Assembly (NCBI GenBank): GCA_026913215.1
Contig: JAPTYK010000001.1
Span: 3,658,001-3,722,000 of the forward strand
Direction of reading: 5' to 3'
Source of the DNA: Streptomyces diastatochromogenes
GTDB taxonomy: Bacteria; Actinomycetota; Actinomycetes; Streptomycetales; Streptomycetaceae
DNA length: 64,000 nucleotides
In this document: positions 8,715-16,388 of the stretch, piece by piece
Numbering within the stretch: the stretch's first letter is position 1
How the letters are laid out: each line of letters opens with the position of its first letter
The notes under the pieces: generated by a model
The model's input: only the letters and a program-made list of their open reading frames with translations
What the model was told of the DNA's origin: nothing
Database searches by the model: none
Translations under genes and position numbers: made by a program

Positions 8715-9560
8715 ATGCCACCGAGGGCGTATCCGACCGCACGGCAGAGGCGATTGGGGGCAGAGCTTCGCAAGATGAGGGAGCGCGCCAACCTTTCCGG
8801 CGCAGACATCGCCCGCTTCCTCGGCGGCGAACGCGCAGCGGCGAGTCACATCGAGTCCGGCCGGTACGGCGTCAGCGCGGATCGCGTGCGCCGACTCGCC
8901 GCCCACTGTTCCGCCACCGACAAGCACCTGATCAACGCACTCGCGGCGATGGCCGACGAGCGCGGCAAGGGATGGTGGGAGGAATACAGGGGACGCCTCT
9001 CGCCGGGCTTCCTCGACCTGGCCGAGCTTGAGCATCACGCCCTCTACCTGCGGGCGATCGACATGCTCCACATTCCGGGCCTTCTCCAGACCCAGGCATA
9101 CGCGAAAGAGCTGATTCTCAGCAGCGTTTCAGAGCCGTCGGAGGAAGTCGAGATAAGGGTCGAGCACAGGATGCGACGACGCGAGATCCTCGACCGGCCG
9201 CAGCCGCCGAAGTTCCAGGCGTTGATCCATGAGGCCGCCCTACGGATGCGGTACTGCCGGCCTGAGACCATGCGCGGGCAGCTCGAATTCCTGGTCGAAG
9301 CTTCACAGTGGCCCGGCGTATCGATCCAGGTCGTTCCGTTCAGCGCACAGATCACCGGGTCCGTGCATTCCATGCTCTACGCAGGCGCGACTATCCCCCC
9401 GTTGGACACGGTGCAGCTCGACAGCGCATTCGACGGGGGCTTCCTGGACGCCGAGCCTCACCTGATCAAGTACCGCGCCCTACTCGATTCCGTCGAGGAA
9501 ATCTCGCTCGACACCGACGAATCACGCAAGTTTATTCACCGAGTCGCACAGGAAATGTGA
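8715..9560 (+). CDS. XRE-family regulator with DUF5753 domain
   Basis: Intact, 281 residues. The N-terminal helix-turn-helix (residues about 13-70) contains LGAELRKMRERANLSGADIA and AASHIESGRYGVSADRVRRL. The rest is the DUF5753 ligand-like domain typical of the large Streptomyces family that includes WhiJ (GLLQTQAYAKELI, FQALIHEAALR). ATG 8715 has GGAGGGAG upstream. DUF397 follows 5 bases after its stop and the ATP-binding gene is divergent: the standard three-part module affecting development and antibiotic production. Codon use is less GC-rich than in neighbours, common for this mobile family. Confidence 0.9.
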   Translation: MPPRAYPTARQRRLGAELRKMRERANLSGADIARFLGGERAAASHIESGRYGVSADRVRRLAAHCSATDKHLINALAAMADERGKGWWEEYRGRLSPGFLDLAELEHHALYLRAIDMLHIPGLLQTQAYAKELILSSVSEPSEEVEIRVEHRMRRREILDRPQPPKFQALIHEAALRMRYCRPETMRGQLEFLVEASQWPGVSIQVVPFSAQITGSVHSMLYAGATIPPLDTVQLDSAFDGGFLDAEPHLIKYRALLDSVEEISLDTDESRKFIHRVAQEM

Positions 9561-9565
9561 GAGAG

Positions 9566-9787
9566 ATGACCGACCCTACCTCTTGGCAGAAGTCCTCATT
9601 CTCGGGAGCGGACAACAACCAGAACTGCATTCACGCCCGGCTGACCGAGAGCGGCGAGATCGAGCTCATCGAGAGCGAGGCGCCAGGGGCGAGCGTCGTC
9701 ACCAGCCGCGCGAACTTCGAAGCGTTCCTCAAGGGCGTCAAGGCGGGCGAGTTCGACCACCTGGTCGAGGACCCCTCTCGGAGCTGA
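9566..9787 (+). CDS. DUF397 protein
   Basis: Intact, 73 residues. WQKSSFSGADNNQNCIHARL is the DUF397 hallmark (W-x-K-S-S-x-S), here with N-Q-N-C-I-H in place of the common G-x-x-C-V-E. It lies 5 bases after the XRE gene and is probably co-transcribed and co-functional. In studied loci DUF397 proteins bind or antagonise the XRE partner. It ends in a charged EFDHLVEDPSRS tail. Confidence 0.9.
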   Translation: MTDPTSWQKSSFSGADNNQNCIHARLTESGEIELIESEAPGASVVTSRANFEAFLKGVKAGEFDHLVEDPSRS

Positions 9788-9813
9788 GCCCCGCCCTGCC
9801 CCGGGACCGAAAC

Positions 9814-9849
9814 CCAAGCGCCTCCGGCCAACCGGCCGGGGGCGCTTGG
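9814..9849. terminator. Hairpin terminator after DUF397
   Basis: CCAAGCGCC and CCGGCC pair with GGCCGG and GGCGCTTGG across a short AA loop, giving a stem of about 15 bp 27 bases after the DUF397 stop. No T-run follows, as is common in Streptomyces. Confidence 0.7.
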
Positions 9850-9866
9850 CATATGCCGGTCCAACC

Positions 9867-9926
9867 TTGGGACGTCACACCGTTGCGACTCACGTCCCAA
9901 TGCCGGTACGGTCCCAGTGTTGCGAC
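9867..9926. promoter_or_regulatory. Inverted repeat and shared motif before the glycosylase unit
   Basis: TTGGGACGT (9867-9875) and ACGTCCCAA (9892-9900) form a perfect 9-bp inverted repeat with a 16-base spacer. GTCCCAGTGTTGCGAC (9911-9926) is the reverse complement of a 13/16 match to the motif upstream of the XRE gene. A common regulator for both units is inferred. Confidence 0.4.
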
Positions 9927-10065
9927 GCGCACACCATGCGTGACAACACCTCCCGTCCCGCGTGCTCCTGGGAGGCTCCGCAGGTTGCCCTCAATCGGCC
10001 CCACCCCTCGCCCCACCGGCGAGGTACGGCCCCGTTCACCGGGTCTGGAAGGCGAGGAAACGCGC

Positions 10066-10512
10066 ATGGCAGCTGCACGAAGCAACAACGGGGCAAGGTT
10101 GCCCGCCCCTCCCCGAGGCGAGCCGGCCGAGGCGTCCATCGGCGAGGGGGTCGTGCTCTACGCCCTGCGCTACCCGTCGACGAACTCACGTGAGGCCGCG
10201 CCGACTCGGGCCCCCCACGTCTTCCCCACCGCGCGCGAGGCCGTCCGCGCCCTGCGCGTGCAGGTGCGCACGGCCCACGTGTTCGGGATGACGCCGGCCG
10301 AGGTCGAGCGGGCGGTCGAGTGGGCCGAGGAGGGTTGGTTCATGGCCCAGGCCCTGCTGAACGCGGGCGAAGCGTGCGGGTTCGACGTGGTGGGGGGAAA
10401 CGGGGTCGTCGCCGAATGGTCGGCGCGGCCCGTGCGCTACCTCGAACTCTGCCCGGCTGACCGGCACATCGACGACCACCACGGCGCGAGGCGAACGGAA
10501 TCGGCCTCATGA
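10066..10512 (+). CDS. Unrecognised 148-residue protein
   Basis: Intact frame starting MAAARSNNGARLPAPPRGEP with GGCGAGG upstream. I do not recognise it. The centre (FPTAREAVRALRVQVRTAHVF, then GMTPAEVERAVEWAEEGWFM) looks like two amphipathic helices, and the C-terminus is His/Asp-rich (PADRHIDDHHG). No signal peptide or membrane segment. Its stop overlaps the start of the glycosylase-like gene by 4 bases (ATGA), so the two probably act together. Confidence 0.65.
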   Translation: MAAARSNNGARLPAPPRGEPAEASIGEGVVLYALRYPSTNSREAAPTRAPHVFPTAREAVRALRVQVRTAHVFGMTPAEVERAVEWAEEGWFMAQALLNAGEACGFDVVGGNGVVAEWSARPVRYLELCPADRHIDDHHGARRTESAS

Positions 10513-11351
10513 CCACGCTGGTCACCGTCGATCATCCCGCGTGGAACCCGACCCCCACGGGCGGGCAGGCACGCGTCGTCGAGCACCGGGGGAACGTGTG
10601 GCTCGCACTGTGGGACCGGCGGAACGAGCACCTGGCCCTGCGGCCCGTGACGGGCGACACCGCCGCCGAGCCGCCGCCCGTCGCGTACACGTCGCCGATC
10701 GAGCTGCCCGTCGCACCGGAGGAGGCCGTCCCGCTGCTCGACGAGCTGGTGCGGTTGGGCACCGTCGCCCGGCTCACGAACCCCTCGCTGTGGGACGCGA
10801 TCGTCGCGGCGGTCCTCCGGCGCGCCGGGGAGGCCGGTCAGGCCCGGCAGCGGGACCACGCGTTCCGTGCCGCGTACGGCCGCGGCTTCGCCACACCGGC
10901 CGGTGAGCTCGCCCTCGTGCCCACTCCCGAGGTCGTCCTCGCACTCTCCGACGACGGATTCGCGGCCGCCGGGGCGGCATACGGCGGCGAGGCCCTGCGT
11001 CTCGCCGCCGGGGCGTACCTGGAGCGAGGCGAACGGTGGTCAGGACTCGCTCCCGAGGAACTGGCCGGGGAACTCGGGGAGATCCCCCGCCTCGGTCCAT
11101 CGGCGGCTGCCGCGGCAGCCGCCGACTTCACCGGGGACTTCTCGGTCTCCCCGTACGGGGACCTCGCCCTCCGGAACTCCGGCCGCGAGGTCGAGGCCCT
11201 GTGGCGCCGTTGGACGCCGACGCGTGCGCAACGGCACGCGCTGGCCCTGTTCACGCTCGCGTACGACAGCCGGTTCCGACGAGGACACCACCCCGTTTCG
11301 CCGCGTCCTCAGTACGGGGCGGGGCGGCCCTGGGCGTCCTCGTGGGTGTAG
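10509..11351 (+). CDS. HhH-GPD DNA glycosylase-like protein
   Basis: About 280 residues. Between residues 85 and 240 the order of elements fits the HhH-GPD glycosylase fold (AlkA/Nth superfamily): NPSLWDAIVAAVLRR, a hairpin-like LGEIPRLGPSAAAAAAADF in place of LPGIGPxTA, then VSPYGDLALR, where the Asp before LALR sits at the catalytic aspartate position. The region just after DLALR appears shortened. No Cys cluster for an iron-sulphur centre is seen. The role in base excision is inferred. The last 43 bases overlap the convergent next gene, so the true C-terminus may be shorter or affected by a frame error. Confidence 0.55.
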   Translation: MTTLVTVDHPAWNPTPTGGQARVVEHRGNVWLALWDRRNEHLALRPVTGDTAAEPPPVAYTSPIELPVAPEEAVPLLDELVRLGTVARLTNPSLWDAIVAAVLRRAGEAGQARQRDHAFRAAYGRGFATPAGELALVPTPEVVLALSDDGFAAAGAAYGGEALRLAAGAYLERGERWSGLAPEELAGELGEIPRLGPSAAAAAAADFTGDFSVSPYGDLALRNSGREVEALWRRWTPTRAQRHALALFTLAYDSRFRRGHHPVSPRPQYGAGRPWASSWV

Positions 11352-11710
11352 AAGAGGTAGGCGGCGCCGCCGGCGACCGCGGCCACGATGAGCCCCAGCA
11401 GCACGGACGAGTAGACGCTCGCGCCGGTGACGCTGTAGAGGAAGCCGACGGCGATGCCGGAGAGGGCGCCCCAGGCGGCACCGCGGGCTTCGCGGGGGAG
11501 GGCGCGGCCGTAGCGGCGGAGGGAGTAGAGGGCGACGGCGAGGACGACGGCGGAGACGAGGCCGAGCCAGAACTGGCCCCAGCTGAGCGCGCCGCCGGCG
11601 CGGGCGTTGACCTCCGCGTAGAAGCCGTACAGGACACCGGCCGTGACTGGGAATCCCCAGCCGTTCATGCTGATCCGGCGCCCGGTCGGCGCCGCTGCGT
11701 GTGCGGCCAT
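11309..11710 (-). CDS. Four-helix membrane protein of unknown function
   Basis: Intact, 133 residues from ATG 11708-11710 with GAGGAG upstream. It has hydrophobic segments at about residues 22-35, 43-60, 75-92 and 100-120 (for example GQFWLGLVSAVVLAVALYSL), and a short cytoplasmic-looking tail THEDAQGRPAPY. No catalytic motif. It resembles generic actinobacterial integral membrane proteins. Monocistronic. Confidence 0.7.
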   Translation of the reverse strand: MAAHAAAPTGRRISMNGWGFPVTAGVLYGFYAEVNARAGGALSWGQFWLGLVSAVVLAVALYSLRRYGRALPREARGAAWGALSGIAVGFLYSVTGASVYSSVLLGLIVAAVAGGAAYLFYTHEDAQGRPAPY

Positions 11711-11788
11711 GGCAGGAGCTCCTCGTCTCTCGCCCCCCTGGTTCCCGCACCCTCCAGGGCACACCCGCGCCGGGCGCCCGCAACTGGA

Positions 11789-13122
11789 TCAAGGGCCCTC
11801 CGCCGCCACCGCCGCCAGCCGGGTCAGGGCCGCGTCGAGGACGGCGTGCGGCGGGGACGCGAGACCCAGACGGACCGCGTCGGGGGCGGTGCCGGGCCCC
11901 ACCGCGAAGGCGCTGCCGGGGTGACGGCCACGCCCGCGCGGGCGGCGGCGGCCGCCGTGAAGGTCTCCGCGCGCCAGGGCGCGGGCAGCTCCCACCAGCA
12001 GTAGTACGCGTGGGGAGGTCCGGAGGACGTGGCCGGCGAGACGGCTCCGGAGCAGGGCGTGCCGGGCCGCCGTGTCCGCGCGCTTGAGCGCGACCGCCTC
12101 CGCGACCGTCCCGTCCCCGGCCCAGCGCGTGGCGGCGGCGAGCGCGAGCCCGCCGGCGGTCCAGGCGCCGGACCGCAGGGCGTCGGCGACGGCGGCGCGG
12201 AGACGGACCGGCGCGACGACGTAGCCGACGGTCAGCCCGGGGCGAGCCGCTTGAGAGGCTGTCGACGAGGAGGACCCGCTCGGGGACGTACGCGGCGAGC
12301 GGGGCGGGCGCGTCGGGCGCGTCGGGCACGAGGAAGGCCCAGGTGGTGTCCTCGACGGCCGTCAGGTCCAGGCGGCGCAGCAGCGCGGCGAGCGCGGCCC
12401 GGCGCTCCTGCCCTGCGGTCGTGGAGAGCGGGTTGTGGAGGGTGGGCTGAAGGTAGACCGCGGCGAGGGGCGCGGCCCGGTGCGCCGCCTCCAGGGCCTC
12501 CGGGCGTACCCTTCACCGTCGAGGGCGAGCGGCACCAGCCGGATGCCCAGCCGCTCCGCGACCGCCTTGACCAGCGGATACGTGAGCGCTTCGACGCCGA
12601 CGCGGCCGCCGGGCGGCACGAGCGCGGAGAGCGCGGCGGCGATGGCCTGGCGGGCGTTCCCGGCGAAGAGGACGCCGTCGGGGTCGGGGCCCAGCCGGGC
12701 CGGGCGAGGACGGACACCGCCGCCTCCCGGGCCTCGGGCGTACCGGTGGCGGCGGCCGGGCGGGAGACCGCCTCGGCGAGGACGTCGGGCCGGGCGAGCG
12801 CCGTGAGCGCGCGGGCCATCAGCTCCGACTGGCCTTCGGCGGCCGGGTAGTTGAGCTGGAGGTCGACGGGCGCGGCGCCGGTCGCCTCGGCGAGCGCGGG
12901 TCCGGGCAGCGGGGGCGCGGCGCGGACGAAGGTGCCGCGTCCGACCTCGCCGACGACCAGGCCCCGGCGGGCCAGTTCCCCGTACACGCGGATGGCCGTG
13001 GAGTTCGCGATGCCGTGGCGGCGGGCGAAGACGCGCTGCGGCGGCAGCCGGTCGCCGGGGCGCAGCCGCCCGTCCCGTACGGCCGCCTCGACGCGGTCGG
13101 CGATCCTCCGGTACTCCTCCAC
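11789..13122 (-). CDS. MocR/PdxR-type regulator: GntR DNA-binding domain plus PLP aminotransferase-like domain (frame breaks)
   Basis: N-terminal winged helix of the GntR family (RIADRVEAAVRDGRLRPGDR, then ANSTAIRVYGELARRGLV) joined to a fold-type I aminotransferase-like domain (VLFAGNARQAIAAALSAL, TLHNPLSTTAGQ, and the PLP lysine in SLSKRLAPG near 12250). The frame breaks at least four times (near 12690, 12505, 12250 and 11920). Each is repaired by one C or G and gives a full-length MocR protein of about 445 residues. I prefer GTG 13120-13122, with GAGGGGAGG upstream, because the frame further upstream only translates a DNA repeat array. MocR proteins use PLP as cofactor or effector and usually control a divergent gene. 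Confidence 0.82.
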
Positions 13123-13140
13123 GAGCCCCGCCCTCCCCTC

Positions 13141-13282
13141 GTCCCACCGAGAACCTCGTCCCACCGAAAACCTCATCGCGCCGAGACCCCCATCGCACCG
13201 AGAACCTCACCACCCCGAGAACCCCATCGCACCGAGAACCTCATTGCACCGAGAGCAAAGATCTTATTGCACCGAGGAGTTG
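13141..13282. repeat. 17-bp direct-repeat array, probable MocR operator region
   Basis: Units start at 13141, 13158, 13175, 13192, 13209, 13226 and 13243, exactly 17 bp apart, with consensus ATCGCACCGAGAACCTC. An eighth (ATTGCACCGAGGAG) starts at 13266 after a 6-base AT-rich spacer. The array fills the divergent promoter gap between the MocR gene and the hydrolase. MocR regulators are known to bind direct repeats, so an operator role is plausible. The tandem expansion is unusual. Confidence 0.8.
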
Positions 13283-13302
13283 GGGCTGCCTAGCCTGCCG
13301 TC

Positions 13303-14078
13303 ATGTCCACCTCCTACGAGGACCGGGGCACCGGCCCCGCCCTCCTCCTCGTCCACGGCCACCCCTTCGACCACACCATGTGGCAGCCGCAGATCGACCG
13401 CTTCTCCCGCGCCGGACACCGGGTCGTCGCCCCCGACCTGCGGGGTTACGGCGCGACGCCGCTCGGCCCCCGTACGGGGAAGACCACCCTCGGCGACTTC
13501 GCCGAGGACCTCGTCGACCTCCTCGACGGCCTCGGGATCGAGGAGTGCGTCGTCGCCGGCCTCTCCATGGGCGGCCAGATCGCCATGGAGCTCGTCCGCC
13601 GCCATCCCGGGCGGGTCCGGGGCCTCGTCCTCGCCGACACCTTCCCCGCCGCCGAGACCGAGGACGGCAGGAAGGCGCGGAACGCCATGGCCGACCGGCT
13701 CCTGCGGGAGGGATGCGGGGGTACGCCGACGAGGTCCTGGACCGGATGGTCGCCCCGTACAACGCGCACGCCGCGCCGCACGTGCACCGGATGATGTGCG
13801 CCACCGACCCGGTCGCGGCGGCGGCCGCCCTGCGCGGGCGGGCCGAGCGGCCCGACTACCGGGAGACGCTGGCGACGCTCGCGGTGCCCGCGCTCGTCGT
13901 CGTCGGCCGGGACGACACGTACACCCCGGTGGCGGACGCGGAGGAGATGCACGCGCTGCTGCCGCACTCCACGCTGACGGTGATCGAGCGGGCCGCGCAC
14001 CTGCCCAATCTGGAGCGGCCCGAGGAGTTCGACGCGGCCCTCGACGCCTTCCTCCGCTCACTCGTCCGGCCCAACTGA
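13303..14078 (+). CDS. Alpha/beta hydrolase (one frame break)
   Basis: The alpha/beta hydrolase fold is clear: oxyanion HGHPFDHTMW, nucleophile elbow GLSMGGQIAMEL (Ser nucleophile), acid in VVVGRDDTYTPV and catalytic His in ERAAHLPNLERP. After LLREG near 13715 the frame shifts. One extra G in GAGGGATG restores MRGYADEVLDRMVAPYN and the rest. About 259 residues. It is divergent from the MocR regulator and probably its target. The substrate could be an ester, lactone or peptide and cannot be inferred. Confidence 0.85.
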
Positions 14079-14115
14079 AAGTTCGGAACCGTACGAACGC
14101 TCCGACGATGGGGCC

Positions 14116-14556
14116 ATGAGCCAGAACACCGCACCCCGCCCGACGGGTACCGGGCCGAGCAGCTCCTCCGGCGGCTGGGCCGCCGGAGGAACCCTCTTCG
14201 CCGGCGTCCTCATGCTGGTCACCGGCTTCATGGACGTCTTCCAGGGCATAGCCGGGATAGCCGAGGACGACGTCTACGCCCGTGTCGGCGACTACGTCTT
14301 CAAGTTCAACCTCACCACCTGGGGCTGGATCCACCTGATCCTCGGCGTCATCGTCGCCGCCGCCGGCTTCGGCATCCTCAAGGGCGCCGAGTGGGGCCGG
14401 GTCGCCGGCATCTCCCTGGCCTCCCTCAACGTCCTCTTCCAGTTCCTCTTCCTGCCCTACCAGCCGTGGTGGGCGCTGTTCTCCATGGCCATCTCGATCT
14501 TCGTGATCTGGGCGCTGGCCACGGACGAGCGGTACGGCCCCGGCGAGACGTTCTGA
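14116..14556 (+). CDS. DUF7144-type membrane protein
   Basis: Intact, 146 residues, four predicted transmembrane helices: WAAGGTLFAGVLMLVTGFMD, FNLTTWGWIHLILGVIVAAA, VAGISLASLNVLFQFLFL and WWALFSMAISIFVIWALA. The pattern of the first helix, then YVFKFNLTTWGWIHL, matches the actinobacterial DUF7144 family as I recall it. Hydrophilic N-terminal tail of about 20 residues. Function unknown. It precedes a lipoprotein gene by 11 bases and may be co-expressed. Confidence 0.75.
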   Translation: MSQNTAPRPTGTGPSSSSGGWAAGGTLFAGVLMLVTGFMDVFQGIAGIAEDDVYARVGDYVFKFNLTTWGWIHLILGVIVAAAGFGILKGAEWGRVAGISLASLNVLFQFLFLPYQPWWALFSMAISIFVIWALATDERYGPGETF

Positions 14557-14567
14557 GGGGCGGGCAG

Positions 14568-14996
14568 ATGAGACGCACGACGGGAATCGTCCTCGTCGCC
14601 GCCGCCCTCCTCGTCCCCCTCGGCGGCTGCGACAACGCGAAGGAGAAGGCGGGCGAGATCGTCTCCTCCGCCACCGCGGCCGTCGCCTCGGCCGCCCAGG
14701 AGCAGATGGACAAGGTCAAGGACGGGGTCAACGCCACCGGCGACGTCAGCGCCGGCCCGACCAGCGCCGACGGGGACCGCACGATCGCGACGATCACCGC
14801 GACCAACCCCAAGGACAAGACCGCCGACTACACGATCATGGTCACCTTCCGGGACGGCGACGGCAATTTCCTCGACAGCGTCGTCATGAACATCGAAGGC
14901 GTCGAACCGGGGAAGTCCAAGACCGGTACGGCACGCAGCAATCGGACCCTCTCGGGCACGACGAAGGCGGAGATCTCACAGGCGCTGCGACACTGA
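14568..14996 (+). CDS. Secreted lipoprotein of unknown function
   Basis: Intact, 142 residues. MRRTTGIVLVAAALLVPLGGC is a type II signal peptide with a lipobox ending at Cys21. The mature part starts with an Ala/Lys-rich helix (AKEKAGEIVSSATAAVASAA) and ends in a beta-rich domain (TITATNPKDKTADYTIMVTF, then GKSKTGTARSNRTL) resembling FxLYD-type extracellular domains. Probably membrane anchored on the outer face. GGGGCGGGCAG precedes the ATG. Confidence 0.75.
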   Translation: MRRTTGIVLVAAALLVPLGGCDNAKEKAGEIVSSATAAVASAAQEQMDKVKDGVNATGDVSAGPTSADGDRTIATITATNPKDKTADYTIMVTFRDGDGNFLDSVVMNIEGVEPGKSKTGTARSNRTLSGTTKAEISQALRH

Positions 14997-15001
14997 GGCG
15001 C

Positions 15002-16010
15002 GTGGACCGAGCACCCGCCCCCCTCTCCGTGGGACCCGAAGCACCTCCCCTGCGGCCCAGGCACCCCCTCACCGCCTGGGCCGCAGGACTGCTCCTGGTC
15101 GTGCCCGCCGTGATCGCGGCCTGCCGCGCCCTCGACACGGACGCGGTCACGCCCGTACCGCAACTGCTCTCCTTCCTCCCCTGGCTCATCGCCCCCGCCG
15201 CCCTCGGGGTGCTGCTCGCCGCCGTCGCCCGCCGCCGCGCCCTCCTCCTCACGGCCGTCGTCGTCCTCACCGCGACCGCCTGGAGCGCCCTGCCGTACCT
15301 GCCGCAGACCGTCACCGCCTACGGCGGACTGCCGCTCACCCGGGTCCGCGTCCTCGCCGCCAACGTCGAGTTCGGCCAGGCCACCGAGGCGCTGATCGGC
15401 ACGATCCGCCGCGAGCGCCCCAGCTGGTGTTCGTCTCCGAGTGCGACCACGTCTGCGGGCACGCCCTCACCAGCACCTTCACCGCCGAACTCCCCACCAC
15501 GCCTCCGTCGACTCCGGCGGCCCGGCCGGCTCGATCCTGCTGAGCGCCTACCCGCTGAGCGACGAGCGGGTCATCCCCGCGGTGATGGGGATGCCGGGCG
15601 CCACCGCCGAGATCGCCGGCCGGCCCGTCCGCGTCCAGCTCGCCCACCCGATGCCGCCGCTGCCGGGCCAGGTCGACGTGTGGAAACGGGAACTGGGCCG
15701 GATCCGGAAAGCGGCCGCCGGGCGCCCGCCCGACACGCCGATGCTGCTCGCCGGAGACTTCAACGCCTCCCAGGACCACCACGCCTTCCGCGCGATCCTC
15801 CGCGCGGGCCACGTCCAGGACGCCGCCCGGGTGGCGTCCACCAGCCGCACCCCGACCTGGCCCACGGAAGGCCCCCTGCCGCCGTACGTGCAGATCGACC
15901 ACGTCCTGGTCAGCGACCACTTCTCCGTCGCCGGCCTCCGCTTCCCCGCCCTCACCGGCTCCGACCACCGGGCCGTCCTCGCCGACCTCGACCTGCGGGG
16001 CGCGCGCTGA
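15002..16010 (+). CDS. Endonuclease/exonuclease/phosphatase (EEP) family membrane protein (frame breaks)
   Basis: The N-terminus has three hydrophobic helices (LTAWAAGLLLVVPAVIAACR; LLSFLPWLIAPAALGVLLAA; ALLLTAVVVLTATAWSAL). An extracytoplasmic EEP catalytic domain follows: VLAANVEFGQ, PMLLAGDFNASQDHHAFR (Asp/Asn pair), YVQIDHVLVSD and LTGSDHRAVLADLDL (terminal SDH). The frame breaks near 15421 and again before 15510. Adding one C each time restores QLVFVSECDHVCGHALTSTF and the downstream domain. Such proteins act as nucleases or phosphodiesterases outside the membrane. GTG start at 15002. About 337 residues. Confidence 0.8.
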
Positions 16011-16027
16011 TCCCCACGCTGGAAGGC

Positions 16028-16270
16028 ATGAACAACGAGGAGATCCTTGACGACATCGGCGCCCTCGTCGAAGAGGAACGCACCCTGCGGCAACGCGCGG
16101 GCACCGGCGGCCTCCTCCCCGAGGAACGCACCCGCCTCGCCGAGCTCGAAGTGCGCCTGGACCAGTGCTGGGACCTGCTGCGCCAGCGCCGCGCCAAAGC
16201 CGAGTTCGGCGAGGATCCGGACACCGCCGCCCTCCGCCCGGCCGCCGAGGTCGAGTCCTACCGCAACTGA
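16028..16270 (+). CDS. DUF2630 protein
   Basis: Intact, 80 residues, starting MNNEEILDDIGALVEEERTL, predicted as a long helical hairpin (RTRLAELEVRLDQCWDLLRQ) ending GEDPDTAALRPAAEVESYRN. The EEER and LDQCWDLLRQRRA segments are the family signature. Function unknown. It follows the EEP gene by 17 bases. Confidence 0.85.
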   Translation: MNNEEILDDIGALVEEERTLRQRAGTGGLLPEERTRLAELEVRLDQCWDLLRQRRAKAEFGEDPDTAALRPAAEVESYRN

Positions 16271-16388
16271 GGCACGCCGCCACGGAGCCCTCCCGCGCCC
16301 GAGGCGCACCCGAGGCGCGCCCGGGGTGTGCCAGGGTGTGCCCGGGGCGCGCCCGGGACCTCCGGCGACGGCGTCGTACGTTGGTCGC

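Noticed and set aside
13123..13213. Upstream starts for the MocR regulator (MRFSVGRGS...)
   Set aside because: That extension is only a translation of the 17-bp repeat array. GTG 13122 has a good ribosome site directly before the conserved domain.
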